Shown: in pieces, positions 8,484-18,617 of the stretch | Layout of the letters: every line of letters begins with the position of its first letter | Position numbering within the stretch: the stretch's first letter is position 1 | Source: Anaerococcus lactolyticus ATCC 51172 | GTDB taxonomy: Bacteria > Bacillota > Clostridia > Tissierellales > Peptoniphilaceae | Reading direction: 5' to 3' | Assembly (NCBI RefSeq): GCF_000156575.1 | Contig: NZ_GG666044.1 | Span: 465,987 to 529,986 of the forward strand | DNA length: 64,000 nucleotides | Position numbers and translations under genes: made by a program | The notes under the pieces: generated by a model | Seen by the model: only the letters and a program-made list of their open reading frames with translations | Database searches by the model: none | Told to the model about the DNA's origin: nothing

Positions 8484-9410
8484 ATGGATACTACCCTTGT
8501 TGTTCTAGCGGCAGGGATTGGCTCAAGGTATAAGGCGGGCATAAAACAGCTTGCAAAAATGGATACCAACGGCTATACAATCATTGATTATTCAATCTTT
8601 GACGCAATCGAAGCCGGCTTTAACAAAGTTGTATTTATTATAAGAAAAGATATAGAAAAAGATTTTAAGGAAGTAATCGGATCTAGAATCGAGAAATTTA
8701 TCAAAGTCGAATACGCCTATCAGGAATTAACTTTGCCTGGTGATTTTGTTTCTCCAACAACTAGGAAAAAACCTTGGGGCACAGTCCATGCCGTCCTTGC
8801 AACCAAAGGGCTGGTCAACGAACCATTTTTAGTAATAAATGCTGATGACTACTACGGCAAGGGGGTTTTTATTGACCTTCGTAACTTTTTACTAAAGACA
8901 CCAGCCGAAAAAGAAGGAAGACTCCAAGTTGCCATGGCAGGCTACAAGTTAAAAAACACCCTTTCTGATAACGGCACAGTCACCAGGGGAGTTTCTGTAG
9001 GAAATAGCGAAAATAAACTTGTAAATATCATCGAAACTCACGAAATAAAATATAACAAGGAGGATGGAACTTTTTCTTCAAAAGAAAAGCTTGCCCCAGA
9101 CTTGCTTAATTTAGAAAGCCTTGTTTCCATGAACCTCTGGGCGTCTTTCCCAAAATTTATAGACCTTGCAGAGAAACATTTTGTGACCTATTTAGAAAAA
9201 AACAAGAATAATTTGGAAACTTGTGAGTACGTTTTGCCAGACATGATTGGGGAATGGATTAAAGAAGACCTTGCTGATATTACAATTATACCTACCAACG
9301 AAAAATGGATAGGAATTACCTACAGGGAAGACCTAGAGCCAGCCCAAGAAGCCTTTAGACAGATGTTTGCCGAAAATACATATCCTAGGGATATTTGGTC
9401 AGAAAAATAA
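8484..9410 (+). CDS. Sugar-phosphate nucleotidyltransferase-like protein
   Basis: A 308-residue protein of the nucleotide-diphospho-sugar transferase fold. The N-terminal signature LAAGIGSRYKAGIKQL (residues ~7-22) is the NTP-binding loop with its conserved Arg and Lys. VINADDYYG supplies the metal-binding aspartates. The start ATG at 8484 follows GAAAGGAAT; an in-frame ATG at 8406 lies inside galE and has no ribosome binding site. Pairing with galE suggests a UTP- or NTP-dependent sugar-1-phosphate activation, but the exact sugar and nucleotide are not determined. Confidence 0.75.
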   Translation: MDTTLVVLAAGIGSRYKAGIKQLAKMDTNGYTIIDYSIFDAIEAGFNKVVFIIRKDIEKDFKEVIGSRIEKFIKVEYAYQELTLPGDFVSPTTRKKPWGTVHAVLATKGLVNEPFLVINADDYYGKGVFIDLRNFLLKTPAEKEGRLQVAMAGYKLKNTLSDNGTVTRGVSVGNSENKLVNIIETHEIKYNKEDGTFSSKEKLAPDLLNLESLVSMNLWASFPKFIDLAEKHFVTYLEKNKNNLETCEYVLPDMIGEWIKEDLADITIIPTNEKWIGITYREDLEPAQEAFRQMFAENTYPRDIWSEK

Positions 9411-9468
9411 AACCCAAATGCAAAAATTTTAAAATTTCGCCTAAAACCATCTTGTGTTTTTGGCAAGG

Positions 9469-9520
9469 AAAAATCCCACCTACTAACCTGTGAAGGTTGG
9501 CTAATAGAGTGGGATTTTAT
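9469..9520. terminator. Bidirectional terminator between galE operon and malQ
   Basis: AAAATCCCAC pairs with GTGGGATTTT, with an inner AACC/GGTT stem. T- or A-runs on both sides suit the two convergent operons. Confidence 0.75.
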
Positions 9521-9559
9521 TATCTAGGATTGATTTATTAAATAATTTATATTCAAAAA

Positions 9560-11065
9560 TTATTTTTCTATCTTAGCTTCAACGTTTTGTTTTCTTGGGT
9601 TATTTTTATTTTCTTCTATAGTTTGCTTTAAAAAGTCTGCTTTTTGTGCATATTCTTTTAAATCTTTTAGCTTATATGACCAGTTTTTATCGTTTAGGGT
9701 TGCTGGTTCGTTAATCCTTGCTTCTTCGCCAAGTCCTAGGATATCACCAAGAGATACGATTATATAATCACTGGCTATGCCCATAACAAAATCAAAGAAA
9801 TCTTCTTTGATGTCTCCGTGGTCTATGCCCAAGTCTTTGAAATATTTTTTTATAGATTCGTGTTGGGCTTCACTTAGTTCGTCGTACCATTGGAAAAGGG
9901 TCTTGTTGTCATGGGTGCCTGGGTAGGCAACAGAATTTTCTCTAGCATCAACTAGGTGGTCTTCCCAAGGTCTTAGGTTTTCTTGGATAATTACCATTCC
10001 CTTAAGGTCATAGTGGTCACGAAGTTTGTAGACTCCTGGCATCATTGTGCCGAGGTCTTCTGCGATAAATTCTACATCTTTAAGTTCTTCTGTGATTTTG
10101 TCAAAAAGTTTAAAGCCAGGTGCACAAATCCATTCACCTTCTACAGCTGTGTCGTTTTTCGCATCAATTTGCCAATAGGTGTCAAAGGCTCTGAAGTGAT
10201 CAAGTCTTACGATGTCATACAATTTTGCATTGTAAGCTAGTCTATCAATCCAAAATTTAAAATCGTCTTTTTCAAGCTCATCCCACTTATAGATTGGGTT
10301 TCCCCACCTTTGTCCTAGGTCTGAAAAGGCATCTGGTGGCACTCCTGCTATTAGGATTGGCTTGCCTTCCTCGGTAATCTCAAAATATTTTTGATTTTGC
10401 CAAACATCTAGGCTGTCAAGTCCTACATAGAATGGGATATCACCGATAATTTTAAGACCATTTTTGTTTGCATAGGCCTTTAATTTCATCCATTGAACAT
10501 AGAAAATATATTGGACGAAAATTTCATAACCTATTTGCTCTTCATAAGGACTTAGGTCAAGCTTCCTGTCAATTATCCATGACTTTTGTTCTTTTGGCCA
10601 TTCATTCCAAGCTATAAGATCATTGTCTTTCTTGAAACTTATAAAAACTGCATAATCATATACAAAGTCAAATTTTAAAAATTCCTTGTAGGCCTCAGTT
10701 TTATCAAGACCCTTTTCCTTAAATTTCTCATAAGCTTTCTTTAAGTATTTACCCTTAAAGTCTCTTACAAAATTATAATCTACCCTATCTTCCTGCTTAA
10801 ATGGGGCTACTTTTTCATCTAGTAGGCCTTCTTCATAAAGCATATCCAAGGATATATAGACCTCATCTCCTGCATAAGATGAGTAAGGTTGATATGGTGA
10901 ATTACCATATCCTAGAGGATTTAGGGGAAGGATTTGCCACATATCAAATCCTGCTTTTTTACTAATATCTATAAAGTCATAGCTTGCCTTGCCAAAATCA
11001 CCTATACCATGGTTGCCATTCAGACTAGCAAGGGGCCATAAAATTCCTGCTTTTTCCATATTCAC
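9560..11065 (-). CDS. malQ: 4-alpha-glucanotransferase (amylomaltase)
   Basis: A 501-residue GH77 enzyme that transfers maltosyl or longer alpha-1,4-glucan segments between maltodextrins, releasing glucose. Family motifs are present: GDIPFYVGLDSLDVW, the nucleophile region VRLDHFRAF, the acid/base region AEDLGTMMPGV and the third carboxylate in GTHDNKTLFQW. The N-terminus (GILWPLASLNGNHGIGDFG) is the usual substrate-site start. It overlaps the LacI-type regulator gene by 4 bp and is translated after it, which implies co-transcription and control by that regulator. Confidence 0.93.
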   Translation of the reverse strand: MNMEKAGILWPLASLNGNHGIGDFGKASYDFIDISKKAGFDMWQILPLNPLGYGNSPYQPYSSYAGDEVYISLDMLYEEGLLDEKVAPFKQEDRVDYNFVRDFKGKYLKKAYEKFKEKGLDKTEAYKEFLKFDFVYDYAVFISFKKDNDLIAWNEWPKEQKSWIIDRKLDLSPYEEQIGYEIFVQYIFYVQWMKLKAYANKNGLKIIGDIPFYVGLDSLDVWQNQKYFEITEEGKPILIAGVPPDAFSDLGQRWGNPIYKWDELEKDDFKFWIDRLAYNAKLYDIVRLDHFRAFDTYWQIDAKNDTAVEGEWICAPGFKLFDKITEELKDVEFIAEDLGTMMPGVYKLRDHYDLKGMVIIQENLRPWEDHLVDARENSVAYPGTHDNKTLFQWYDELSEAQHESIKKYFKDLGIDHGDIKEDFFDFVMGIASDYIIVSLGDILGLGEEARINEPATLNDKNWSYKLKDLKEYAQKADFLKQTIEENKNNPRKQNVEAKIEK

Positions 11066-12096
11066 ACCTTTCTTATTTCTGCTGTTGTTTCGCCGATAAA
11101 AAGATCGGCATCAAAACTTGTTACTTCCTTAAATTTTCTTTTATTAATAATCTTAAATAATTCCTTAACTGATGTATGGGCAATCTTATCGGTTGGTTGG
11201 GCCATAGTTGTAATAGGTTTTAGGAGAAATTCATTAATCTCAAGACCATCAAAACCTGCTACAGAAATATCTTCGGGCACAGATTTTCCCATATCGGCTA
11301 GGGCTTTTATAGCACCGATAGCCACTAGGTCTGATATGGCAAAGATAGCTGTACAACCAAGCTCATCTTTTACAATTTTTTTGCCCGCTTCATAGCCATG
11401 GCTTAGGGAATATGGATTTAATCCTTTTGGTGGGTAGACTACCAATTTTTCATCAAAATCTATACCGTGGTCAGCAAGGGCCTTTTTATAACCTTCCATC
11501 CTTAGGTGTCCAATACTTAAATCGTCGGCTCTTGCTGCTATAAAGGCTATTTTCCTGTGACCAAGACTTATTAAATAATCAACCATTCTTGCGCTTTCCT
11601 TAAAGTCATCAATTCCCACACAAGCTGCATTTCTATTTATAATATCCTTATTAACTATAGTTGTCATTGAATAAGGGGTATCAAGAGAATCTAGTTGTTC
11701 GCTATCGCTTACAAAATGACCTCCCAAGAAGATAATCCCTTCGGGTTTTAAAATCTTTGCAACCCTCTTTGCAACATCAAACTCTGATAGGTGTTCCTCT
11801 ACCTTATTTAGGACAAAAGCATAGTCAGTTTTGCTTATCTCTTCTTCTATTACCTTGATCATAGGTGTGAAGAAAGGGTTGGTAATTCCCTTAATTAGGA
11901 CGGCTATGGTTTTATTTTTATTTATTTTTAGGTTACGTGCATTAGAGTCGGGCACAAATCCCACTTTCTTAATAGTAGCAAGGATTTTTGTCCTTGTTGA
12001 TGGGCTTATACCTTCAGCATCGTTGATTGCCCTAGAAACTGTACTTACACTCACCCCACAAATATTTGCTATATCCTTAATTGTTGGATTGGTCAT
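11062..12096 (-). CDS. LacI-family transcriptional regulator
   Basis: A 344-residue repressor-type protein. The N-terminal helix-turn-helix (TIKDIANICGVSVSTVSRAI, residues 4-23) and hinge are followed by a periplasmic-binding-like sensor domain (~60-340). It overlaps malQ by 4 bp, so it most likely governs maltodextrin use and itself; it could instead be a CcpA-like regulator, but linkage to malQ favours a MalR-type role. The 388-bp upstream region contains one LacI/cre-like half-palindrome near 12,350. Confidence 0.88.
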   Translation of the reverse strand: MTNPTIKDIANICGVSVSTVSRAINDAEGISPSTRTKILATIKKVGFVPDSNARNLKINKNKTIAVLIKGITNPFFTPMIKVIEEEISKTDYAFVLNKVEEHLSEFDVAKRVAKILKPEGIIFLGGHFVSDSEQLDSLDTPYSMTTIVNKDIINRNAACVGIDDFKESARMVDYLISLGHRKIAFIAARADDLSIGHLRMEGYKKALADHGIDFDEKLVVYPPKGLNPYSLSHGYEAGKKIVKDELGCTAIFAISDLVAIGAIKALADMGKSVPEDISVAGFDGLEINEFLLKPITTMAQPTDKIAHTSVKELFKIINKRKFKEVTSFDADLFIGETTAEIRKV

Positions 12097-12345
12097 ACAC
12101 TCTCCCCTTTAAAATCCTTATTCCTTTTTGTTCTTCTAGTAAGATATCAGCCGGTTTTGTAAAATAGATCAAAATTTGGGAAACCTCTTATGAAATATTT
12201 CTCAAAAATCCTACTTATATGTTTCTACAGTCTATATGTAACTTTATTCACAAATTATCCAGAATATTTTTACTAATTGAAAATTTATTAAAGCTTGGCT
12301 TTGCTCTAAAAAATCCCAATTTTGTCCTATTGGAAACTTATTTTA

Positions 12346-12364
12346 CGGTATCGTTTTCGTGAGA
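12346..12364. promoter_or_regulatory. Possible LacI-type/cre-like operator
   Basis: Minus-strand CACGAAAACGATACCG fits the cre/LacI consensus WTGNAANCGNWNNCW at all but two fixed positions; the left half is good and the right half is weak. The rest of 12,097-12,484 is AT-rich, with no gene seen. It holds the start regions of the divergent malR-like gene and the frameshifted lipoprotein gene. Confidence 0.3.
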
Positions 12365-12484
12365 TCAATATATCACATTCGCGCAGAAATTACAAGGGGA
12401 AATGAAACTTTTTTTAAAAACATGACAAATTTTTAAAAATTTTTATTAAAACTTCTTTATGTTATAACAGAATTAGGAGGCGTT

Positions 12485-13349
12485 ATGAAAAATAAAAAAT
12501 CCCTAGTTTTACTTCTGGCTCTTGGACTAATCTTTGCTGGCTGCAAGGATGAAGCGCCCAAAAATGTCTCAAGTGAAAAATCAGTAGTAATAAAAAGTGA
12601 AGAACAGATCAAAGATGAAAGTGTAACCGACAACTTTTACAAACTTGTAGAAGATGCAAATAAAGACTTAACTGATGAAGAAAAAACTTTTTTAGCTAAT
12701 CTCCTAAAAAATATAGAAGATAAAAATTCAGAATATTTATCAAAAATTTTAGCAGGCCCACTTAAAGACCAAGTAGGTGGCAATCTTAGGGTTTTGACTA
12801 AGAAACTTGCTCCTGTGGACCTAGCTGGTCCTATCTTAAGTATAAGGAAAATAAAAAAAGGGTAAGTCTTTTATACTTATAACTAAAAATGAAGATGATT
12901 CTCTAGTAATAGTGGCTGAAAATGATAAGGACAAATTAACAAAGCTTGATATTACCCTCGGTTCAACCTTTACTAAAAATCAAGAACTCAAAAAGGACAA
13001 CCAAGCCTTTGTTGATAGGTCTTATGAAATAATAGATGCATTAAAAAATTCTGATAAGGAGCTTTCTGCCAAAGATATCAAGGGCCTAAACCTTGAAGAA
13101 AAAAAGTTTGATGACTTGTATGATGGCCTCGTAAAGGACCTAAGAATGGCAGGAAAAACTCTAACTGACAAGTCCAAGGTGAAGGTTTCTTTTGCCAAAG
13201 ATGTCATAAAAAATGCACCTGTTGACCAAAACCTTGTTAAAGTTGGGCTTATTTACACCTTTGAACACATAGAAAAAATAGTCTATGATTTTGTTTATAC
13301 AGAAGATATTAACCTCATTTCCCTAGGCATAATTCCTGATGAAAAGTAG
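12485..13349 (+). pseudogene. Frameshifted lipoprotein gene (two halves)
   Basis: The first half (12,485-12,865) has a signal peptide with lipobox IFAGC (C20) after AGGAGGCG and stops at TAA 12,863. The other reading frame is open from the same point and continues to 13,349; its first GTG is at 12,912. The junction is an A7 run at 12,853-12,859. Removing one A joins the halves into an uninterrupted ~287-residue protein (IRKIKKG continues as KSFILITK). The intact product would be a surface-anchored lipoprotein of unknown function, rich in Lys/Asp. The frameshift may be a real mutation, slippage-based switching or a sequencing error. Confidence 0.7.
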
Positions 13350-13543
13350 ATTTATTTTTAAACCTTGTTCCAAATAGAAATAATCTTTAAATTCCACTAA
13401 GATATCAGTTTGAAATATGGCAAATTTAAGAAGCTTGCTTTGGGATTTATTTTTTAAGAAATTCTATTTAAAGTCGAAATCTAACACTTTCGGATATATA
13501 GGGCAGGGAAAATTCCTGCCTTGTAAGTACAAGTAAATATCAA

Positions 13544-13621
13544 AAACGTCCAGCAAACTTGTATAAATCCCACTCCCATATTAGGATTGGAAGGCCAAGG
13601 TCTTTGCTGGACGCTTTTTTA
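13544..13621. terminator. Bidirectional terminator
   Basis: AACGTCCAGCAAA and TTTGCTGGACGC pair around a ~45-nt loop. A T-run follows on the plus side and a matching A-run lies on the other side. It sits between the convergent lipoprotein and CNNM-type genes. A smaller GGCAGG/CCTGCC hairpin lies at 13,502-13,520; nothing else is seen in 13,350-13,543. Confidence 0.7.
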
Positions 13622-14974
13622 TTTTTCTTCGTTTTTTTCTTCAGGTTCTTCTTCAGTTTTTCCCTCGTTTGGTTTATCCTTTAATTTTCTAATCCTACAA
13701 GCCTTTATCCTATTATCTTCCATGTAGAGGATTTTTATTTCATAGCCATTGTAGATTATGGTTTCATTATCTCCTGCTTCTGGGATGTAACCAAGTTTGT
13801 CTATAATAAAGCCACCGAGCGAATCATAATTTTCGTTTTCTTCGTCAATATTTATTGGAATTTTCTCATTTAAGTCCTTAATTCCAATCGAAGCCTTGAC
13901 CACAAAGACATTTTTGCTGTTGATTTTTATTTCTGGAATGTCGTAGTCAAAACTATCTTCCATATCGCCCACGATTTCTTCAATAAGGTCCTCCATGGTG
14001 ATTACACCTGAAAAACCACCGTATTCATCAATCAAAATCGCCATGTGGATGTGGCCCTTTTGCATATCGGAAAAAAGCTTGTCGGCTTCAATTTTATCCG
14101 GTGCAAAGTAGGCAGGTCTGATTAATTTTTCGAGGTCTACATTAAAAAGCCCCACCTTGGTCGCCTCCAAGAGGTAGTCCTTGGTATATAAAACTCCCAA
14201 GATATTGTCAACATCATCCTCAAAAATAGGAATCCTGTTGTGGCGAATTTTCACAAATTCTTCCATGTATTCCCTGTCCTTATCGTTAATGTCAATCATA
14301 AAGACATCGGTCCTTGCAGTCATGATTTCTTCTACGATTATATCGTCAAAGTTCATGATGGAATGAATCATCTTTGATTCCATAGGCCTAATAATCCCCT
14401 GGTCTTCACCGATTTGAACAATAGACTTTATCTGCTCGTTGGTGACTTCTTTTTGGATAACGCCTGCCTCAATGCCAAAAATTTTCATTATGAAATTTGT
14501 TACCTTATCAGTAACAAGAACAAAAGGCTTGGTTAAGGCAAGGGCTAGTCTCAAAGTCCCTGTTGTGTTTAGGGCAAAAGCCAGTGGATTTCTAACACCT
14601 ATCCTTTGGGGAATCTTATCTACAAAAATTATTTTTATTACTATGTAAAACAAGATAGTGATTATAAGGGCAGTCTTCATAGATATATTAGTCACAATAA
14701 AATCAGTATCCCTTATTATATCTGCAATGAAAGCAACTGTAACCAAGGACAAAACAGAATTTATCATAGAAAAAGACTGGTTGAGCCTGTCTTGATTTGA
14801 AGTTATTCTAAGCAAGACCTCAGCATCCTTGCTGCCTTTTTCTTCTAAATCACGGAGCTTATCCTGGGAAAGGCTAATCACTCCAGTATGAAGGGCTGTA
14901 AAAAAACCATTTATCAAAATTAAAAAAATTACTATTAAAACCAAAATTAAACTGTGGTAGGGAACAGAGTCCAT
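13619..14974 (-). CDS. CNNM/CBS-domain (hemolysin C-like) membrane protein
   Basis: A 451-residue protein with an N-terminal DUF21/CNNM membrane domain of several helices (~1-190). A pair of CBS domains (~210-330, including MTARTDVFMID and ILIDEYGGFSGVITMEDL) is followed by a C-terminal CorC/HlyC domain (~345-425) and a charged Glu/Lys tail. The family is linked to Mg2+/Co2+ efflux or homeostasis, with CBS domains sensing adenine nucleotides. The corA gene lies next upstream, ~65 bp away, in the same orientation, which supports a divalent-cation role. The older name hemolysin does not imply haemolysis. Confidence 0.87.
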   Translation of the reverse strand: MDSVPYHSLILVLIVIFLILINGFFTALHTGVISLSQDKLRDLEEKGSKDAEVLLRITSNQDRLNQSFSMINSVLSLVTVAFIADIIRDTDFIVTNISMKTALIITILFYIVIKIIFVDKIPQRIGVRNPLAFALNTTGTLRLALALTKPFVLVTDKVTNFIMKIFGIEAGVIQKEVTNEQIKSIVQIGEDQGIIRPMESKMIHSIMNFDDIIVEEIMTARTDVFMIDINDKDREYMEEFVKIRHNRIPIFEDDVDNILGVLYTKDYLLEATKVGLFNVDLEKLIRPAYFAPDKIEADKLFSDMQKGHIHMAILIDEYGGFSGVITMEDLIEEIVGDMEDSFDYDIPEIKINSKNVFVVKASIGIKDLNEKIPINIDEENENYDSLGGFIIDKLGYIPEAGDNETIIYNGYEIKILYMEDNRIKACRIRKLKDKPNEGKTEEEPEEKNEEK

Positions 14975-15041
14975 ATTTTCTCCTTTATATATAATTCTCT
15001 TTGACTATATCAACAATCATCGCCCTTGTCAAAGGCAGAGC

Positions 15042-15992
15042 CTATTTGTCAATCTTTTTAAATAAAAGATAGCAAATGATTACGCTTAGGATAGATAGGC
15101 CGATGATATACATATAGCCAAATTCCCAGCTCAGTTCCGGCATGTTTTCAAAATTCATCCCGTACCAGCCAGTTAGGACTGTAATCGGGGTGAAAATCGT
15201 AGTTACAACTGTGAGGATTTTCATAGTTGAGTTCATGGTTAGGTCCATTTTTGAATCGTAGGAGTCCTTGACATTGGTAATGTAGTCGGACAAATAGGAA
15301 ATATTCGCCGAATATCTTTCAACCCTATAGGCTAGGGATTTTAAGTGTTTGATGTCGTCATCATCAAAGATTTCATTTTCATTTTCTACAAAAACTTCGA
15401 TTGTATCTAGGAGTCTCTCGTAGGATGTGTAAAGATTTAGAGCCTTGTGCCTATTATCAGAAATCACTCCAATCTTATCCTTGTTTGACTTGTTATTTAT
15501 TATCGAATCCTCTATTTGGGCTGTTGAATCTTTTATCTGATCAAAAATCTTTGTATGTTTATCAATTAGGGCTGTTATAAAGTGTTTTAGGGCACGGCCT
15601 GGCGACCTTGATGAAAATCTCTTGGCCACCATCTTGTTGAAGGCTCGAGTTGTGGAATCGTCCTTGTCGTACATATCAACCACAACTAGCCTATTATTTT
15701 CTATATAAAAACCAATGAGGTCTGATGTATCAAGATTGCCCCTTATGTCTAAAAGCTCTAAAATCGCAAAGGTGTAGGTATCCTCAACTGCCACATAGGA
15801 TTTTTTGCTATTTTCTGTGACAAGGAGGTCGACCAAGGCATTATCAAGCTTATATTTCTTAGCAAAGTCAATAAAATCAGCCTTTCCTAAATACATTAGA
15901 TAAAAGTCGTCGTCTTCTATGGCATCATAAAACTTTGGCATGGTCGTTTCTTCAAAACCATTATCCGTATCAAATTTATAAATATATTCCAT
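15042..15992 (-). CDS. corA: CorA-family magnesium/cobalt transporter
   Basis: A 316-residue channel subunit: a long cytoplasmic alpha/beta and helical domain (1-~250) precedes two C-terminal membrane helices. The signature YGMNFENMPEL after the first helix contains the selectivity GMN. Family members are pentamers taking up Mg2+ (sometimes Co2+ or Ni2+). It is flanked by the CNNM/CBS gene and the nhaC-type gene on the same strand with short gaps, so it forms an ion-homeostasis group. Confidence 0.93.
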   Translation of the reverse strand: MEYIYKFDTDNGFEETTMPKFYDAIEDDDFYLMYLGKADFIDFAKKYKLDNALVDLLVTENSKKSYVAVEDTYTFAILELLDIRGNLDTSDLIGFYIENNRLVVVDMYDKDDSTTRAFNKMVAKRFSSRSPGRALKHFITALIDKHTKIFDQIKDSTAQIEDSIINNKSNKDKIGVISDNRHKALNLYTSYERLLDTIEVFVENENEIFDDDDIKHLKSLAYRVERYSANISYLSDYITNVKDSYDSKMDLTMNSTMKILTVVTTIFTPITVLTGWYGMNFENMPELSWEFGYMYIIGLSILSVIICYLLFKKIDK

Positions 15993-16064
15993 GTAAACTC
16001 CTATTTTTCAAATATCTTAATCATTCTATGGGATAGTAACTTCCTTGTCAAAAAATCCCCGCAC

Positions 16065-17657
16065 TTAGGCTAGCGATTTATTTATAGATTTTAAAACCAC
16101 CATAAAGACCATGATTGCAAAAATCCCAAAGGCAAGGGAAATTATTGCCGAATGGGTAAAGCCAGCGATGATGTAGGAAATACTGGCAATGCCTGCGACT
16201 GTGAGCCCATAGGCTAACTGGGTTTTGACGTGGTCAACATGGACACAACCTGCACCTGCTGATGACATTATGGTTGTATCTGAAATTGGCGAAATGTGGT
16301 CCCCGCAAACTGCCCCAGATAGGCAAGCAGAAATGCCTATGAAAAACAAAGGTTGACCTATTTCAAACATGGCAGTTATGATTGGAATCAAAATCCCAAA
16401 AGTTCCCCAACTTGTCCCTGTGGCAAAGGCAAGGCAGATTGCAACAACAAAGATAACTGCAGGTAAAAATGAATTTAGGCTTCCAACTGCCCCCTTCATT
16501 AGATTTCCAACAAATTCTTGGGAACCCAAGAGGTCGTTTGAAATATTTTTGAGGCTTGTAGCCATAGTTAGGATTAAAATCGCCCCAACCATAGAAGAAA
16601 ATCCTTCAGACAGACTTTCCATTGACTTTTCAAAGCTAATCACGCCCCTAATTACAAAATAAATTATGGAAATGATAAGGGCAAAAAGAGACCCCATTGC
16701 AAGGGCTACAGATGAATCTGTATTGGCAAAGGCATTCACAAAGTCTCTGTAAAATTCACTTGCAGGATCAAAAAATCCCCCAACGTAGACTAAAGATAAA
16801 ACAGAAACAAGGATCAAAACCAAAATCGGAAAGATAAGGTCAATCACTTTTCCGTTTGGATTGCCGTCTTCTGCTGTAATTTTACTTGTCTTAAGAGCTC
16901 CAAGGTCCCCTGTTTCCATAGCTTTTTTCTCAACATCCTTCATCGGACCAAAGTCGTTGTCAAAAAGTATGATTGACACTACAAAAACCAAGGTCAAAAG
17001 CGAATAGAAATTGAAGGGAATAGACCTTACAAACATTTCTATGCCAGAAATCCCCTCAGCATAGCCAGAAACCGCCGCTGACCAAGATGAAATCGGTGCA
17101 ATCATACAAATTGGAGCTGCTGTTGAGTCTATGATATAGGCAAGTTTGGCCCTTGAAATCTTGTAGGAGTCAGTCACCGGCTTCATGACAGAGCCTGATG
17201 TCAGGCAATTAAAATAATCGTCAATAAAAAGCATGGAGCAAAGGAAAAAGGTCGAAAGTTGGGCGGCCTTTCTCGATTTTATCTTTGAGTGGGCAAATTC
17301 ACCAAAGGCCCTTGACCCACCCGAATGATTTATCAAAACAACCATGATTCCCAAAACAACAAGGAAAATAAAAATCCCCGCAGTTTGGGAAACAGAAGTT
17401 ATAAGCCCTTTTTCAACTACATTATCAAGGGATTTAGAAAGTGAACCACCAGATCCTAAAATCCCTCCGACTATGATTCCCAAAAACAAGGACGAATAAA
17501 CTTCCTTGGTCAAAAGTGCCATAAAAATAGCAAGCACAGGCGGAAAAAGCGCCCAAGCAGTAGCAAAAGTATTGGCCTCTGTAAGGGAAATATATATTGA
17601 TAAAATTATCGAAACAAGCCCCACACAAAGGGCAAGTTTCATATTTTTCTTCTTCAT
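16065..17657 (-). CDS. NhaC-family Na+/H+ antiporter
   Basis: A 530-residue polytopic membrane protein. Characteristic parts are the N-terminal PPVLAIFMALLTKEVYSSL segment and the late conserved GTSWGTFGILIPI and GDHISPISDTTIMSSAG stretches. The latter are hallmark motifs of the NhaC/YuiF-type antiporters. It should expel Na+ in exchange for protons or an organic ion; malate/lactate exchange is known in relatives. The Na+-type V-ATPase operon lies directly upstream on the same strand. Confidence 0.88.
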   Translation of the reverse strand: MKKKNMKLALCVGLVSIILSIYISLTEANTFATAWALFPPVLAIFMALLTKEVYSSLFLGIIVGGILGSGGSLSKSLDNVVEKGLITSVSQTAGIFIFLVVLGIMVVLINHSGGSRAFGEFAHSKIKSRKAAQLSTFFLCSMLFIDDYFNCLTSGSVMKPVTDSYKISRAKLAYIIDSTAAPICMIAPISSWSAAVSGYAEGISGIEMFVRSIPFNFYSLLTLVFVVSIILFDNDFGPMKDVEKKAMETGDLGALKTSKITAEDGNPNGKVIDLIFPILVLILVSVLSLVYVGGFFDPASEFYRDFVNAFANTDSSVALAMGSLFALIISIIYFVIRGVISFEKSMESLSEGFSSMVGAILILTMATSLKNISNDLLGSQEFVGNLMKGAVGSLNSFLPAVIFVVAICLAFATGTSWGTFGILIPIITAMFEIGQPLFFIGISACLSGAVCGDHISPISDTTIMSSAGAGCVHVDHVKTQLAYGLTVAGIASISYIIAGFTHSAIISLAFGIFAIMVFMVVLKSINKSLA

Positions 17658-17945
17658 AAAAACCTTCCTCTATCTAAATAATCTATAATAAAAATAAAAG
17701 CTTAAAATAAGCACGTTTAACATTATACTGAATTTAAAAATATAAGAAAGGGTAAAACATCGACTATATCTAGTTTTACCTAAAATCGGAAGGAAATTAC
17801 CTAATAAATATTATTTTGAAATTTTTAGTCTAATTTATTTAAAAAATCTGATGGTGATTTTCCTTATCTGAGTCTTTCTTTTCTTTATAAGATTTCTCCT
17901 CCCTTCGGTCGTCGAAATGGCGGATAACACTATAAATTCACACAG

Positions 17946-17972
17946 AAAAAAACCACCGAAAAATCGGTGGTG
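17946..17972 (-). terminator. Terminator of the V-ATPase operon
   Basis: The minus strand carries ACCACCGA-TTTT-TCGGTGGT followed by TTTTTTT, a strong intrinsic terminator just after the last V-ATPase gene. The remaining 17,658-17,945 is AT-rich and contains no gene I can support. Confidence 0.88.
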
Positions 17973-17975
17973 TTC

Positions 17976-18614
17976 TTATCTTTCTTCTGAAATTATATCT
18001 TTGACTTTCATTAGTCTTGATATGGTTGCCCTTTCGTTTTCTTCTAGTTTGGCTCTGATGTATTTGATTGTTTCTTCAAGGTCTGGGATGGTCCTGTATT
18101 CTAGGGCGTTTACCCTTCTTCTTGTCGATTCAATCTCATCTGCCATTAGCTGGGTTGTTTTTTCAAGCTCAGCTAATTGCAAAAGCCTATCTACTACATG
18201 GTTTAGCTTTAGGATTGCTTCATCTAGGCCCACGCTTGTTGTGGCGTAGCCGTATGGAAACATGGAAGCTTTTTCGTTTACCTTTACCTTAAATTCCATC
18301 TTAGGAATCCTAACACTCATGACGTTTTTACTTGTAATATCAACGCCAACTTCCTGTGTTGGAAAGCTTACTGCTTCTTCGAGGATTTCTGGACTCATGA
18401 AGGCTGATGCCATTAAAAAAGCTGCGAAGGAGTCTGATAGTTCCTTTTCTACATCTTCACGAAGTTTTTTATTTTCCCTGATGAGCTCCAAGAATTGCCT
18501 CATCAATTCATCTTGCTTATCTTTTAGGAGTTTGTATCCTCTTTTGGCAGTGGCAAGCCTTCCCTTTAGAGCGTTTAGGTTCATCCTAGTAGGGGTTACT
18601 TTTAGCTTTGCCAT
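17976..18614 (-). CDS. atpD: V-type ATP synthase subunit D
   Basis: A 212-residue central-stalk subunit of the V1 sector, largely helical coiled coil at both ends, which turns inside the A3B3 hexamer. The N-terminus TPTRMNLNALKGRLATAKRG and the C-terminal RRVNALEYRTIPDLEETI are conserved subunit D landmarks. It is the last gene of the nine-gene operon and starts 3 bp after the B subunit stop. Confidence 0.93.
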   Translation of the reverse strand: MAKLKVTPTRMNLNALKGRLATAKRGYKLLKDKQDELMRQFLELIRENKKLREDVEKELSDSFAAFLMASAFMSPEILEEAVSFPTQEVGVDITSKNVMSVRIPKMEFKVKVNEKASMFPYGYATTSVGLDEAILKLNHVVDRLLQLAELEKTTQLMADEIESTRRRVNALEYRTIPDLEETIKYIRAKLEENERATISRLMKVKDIISEER

Positions 18615-18617
18615 AGG

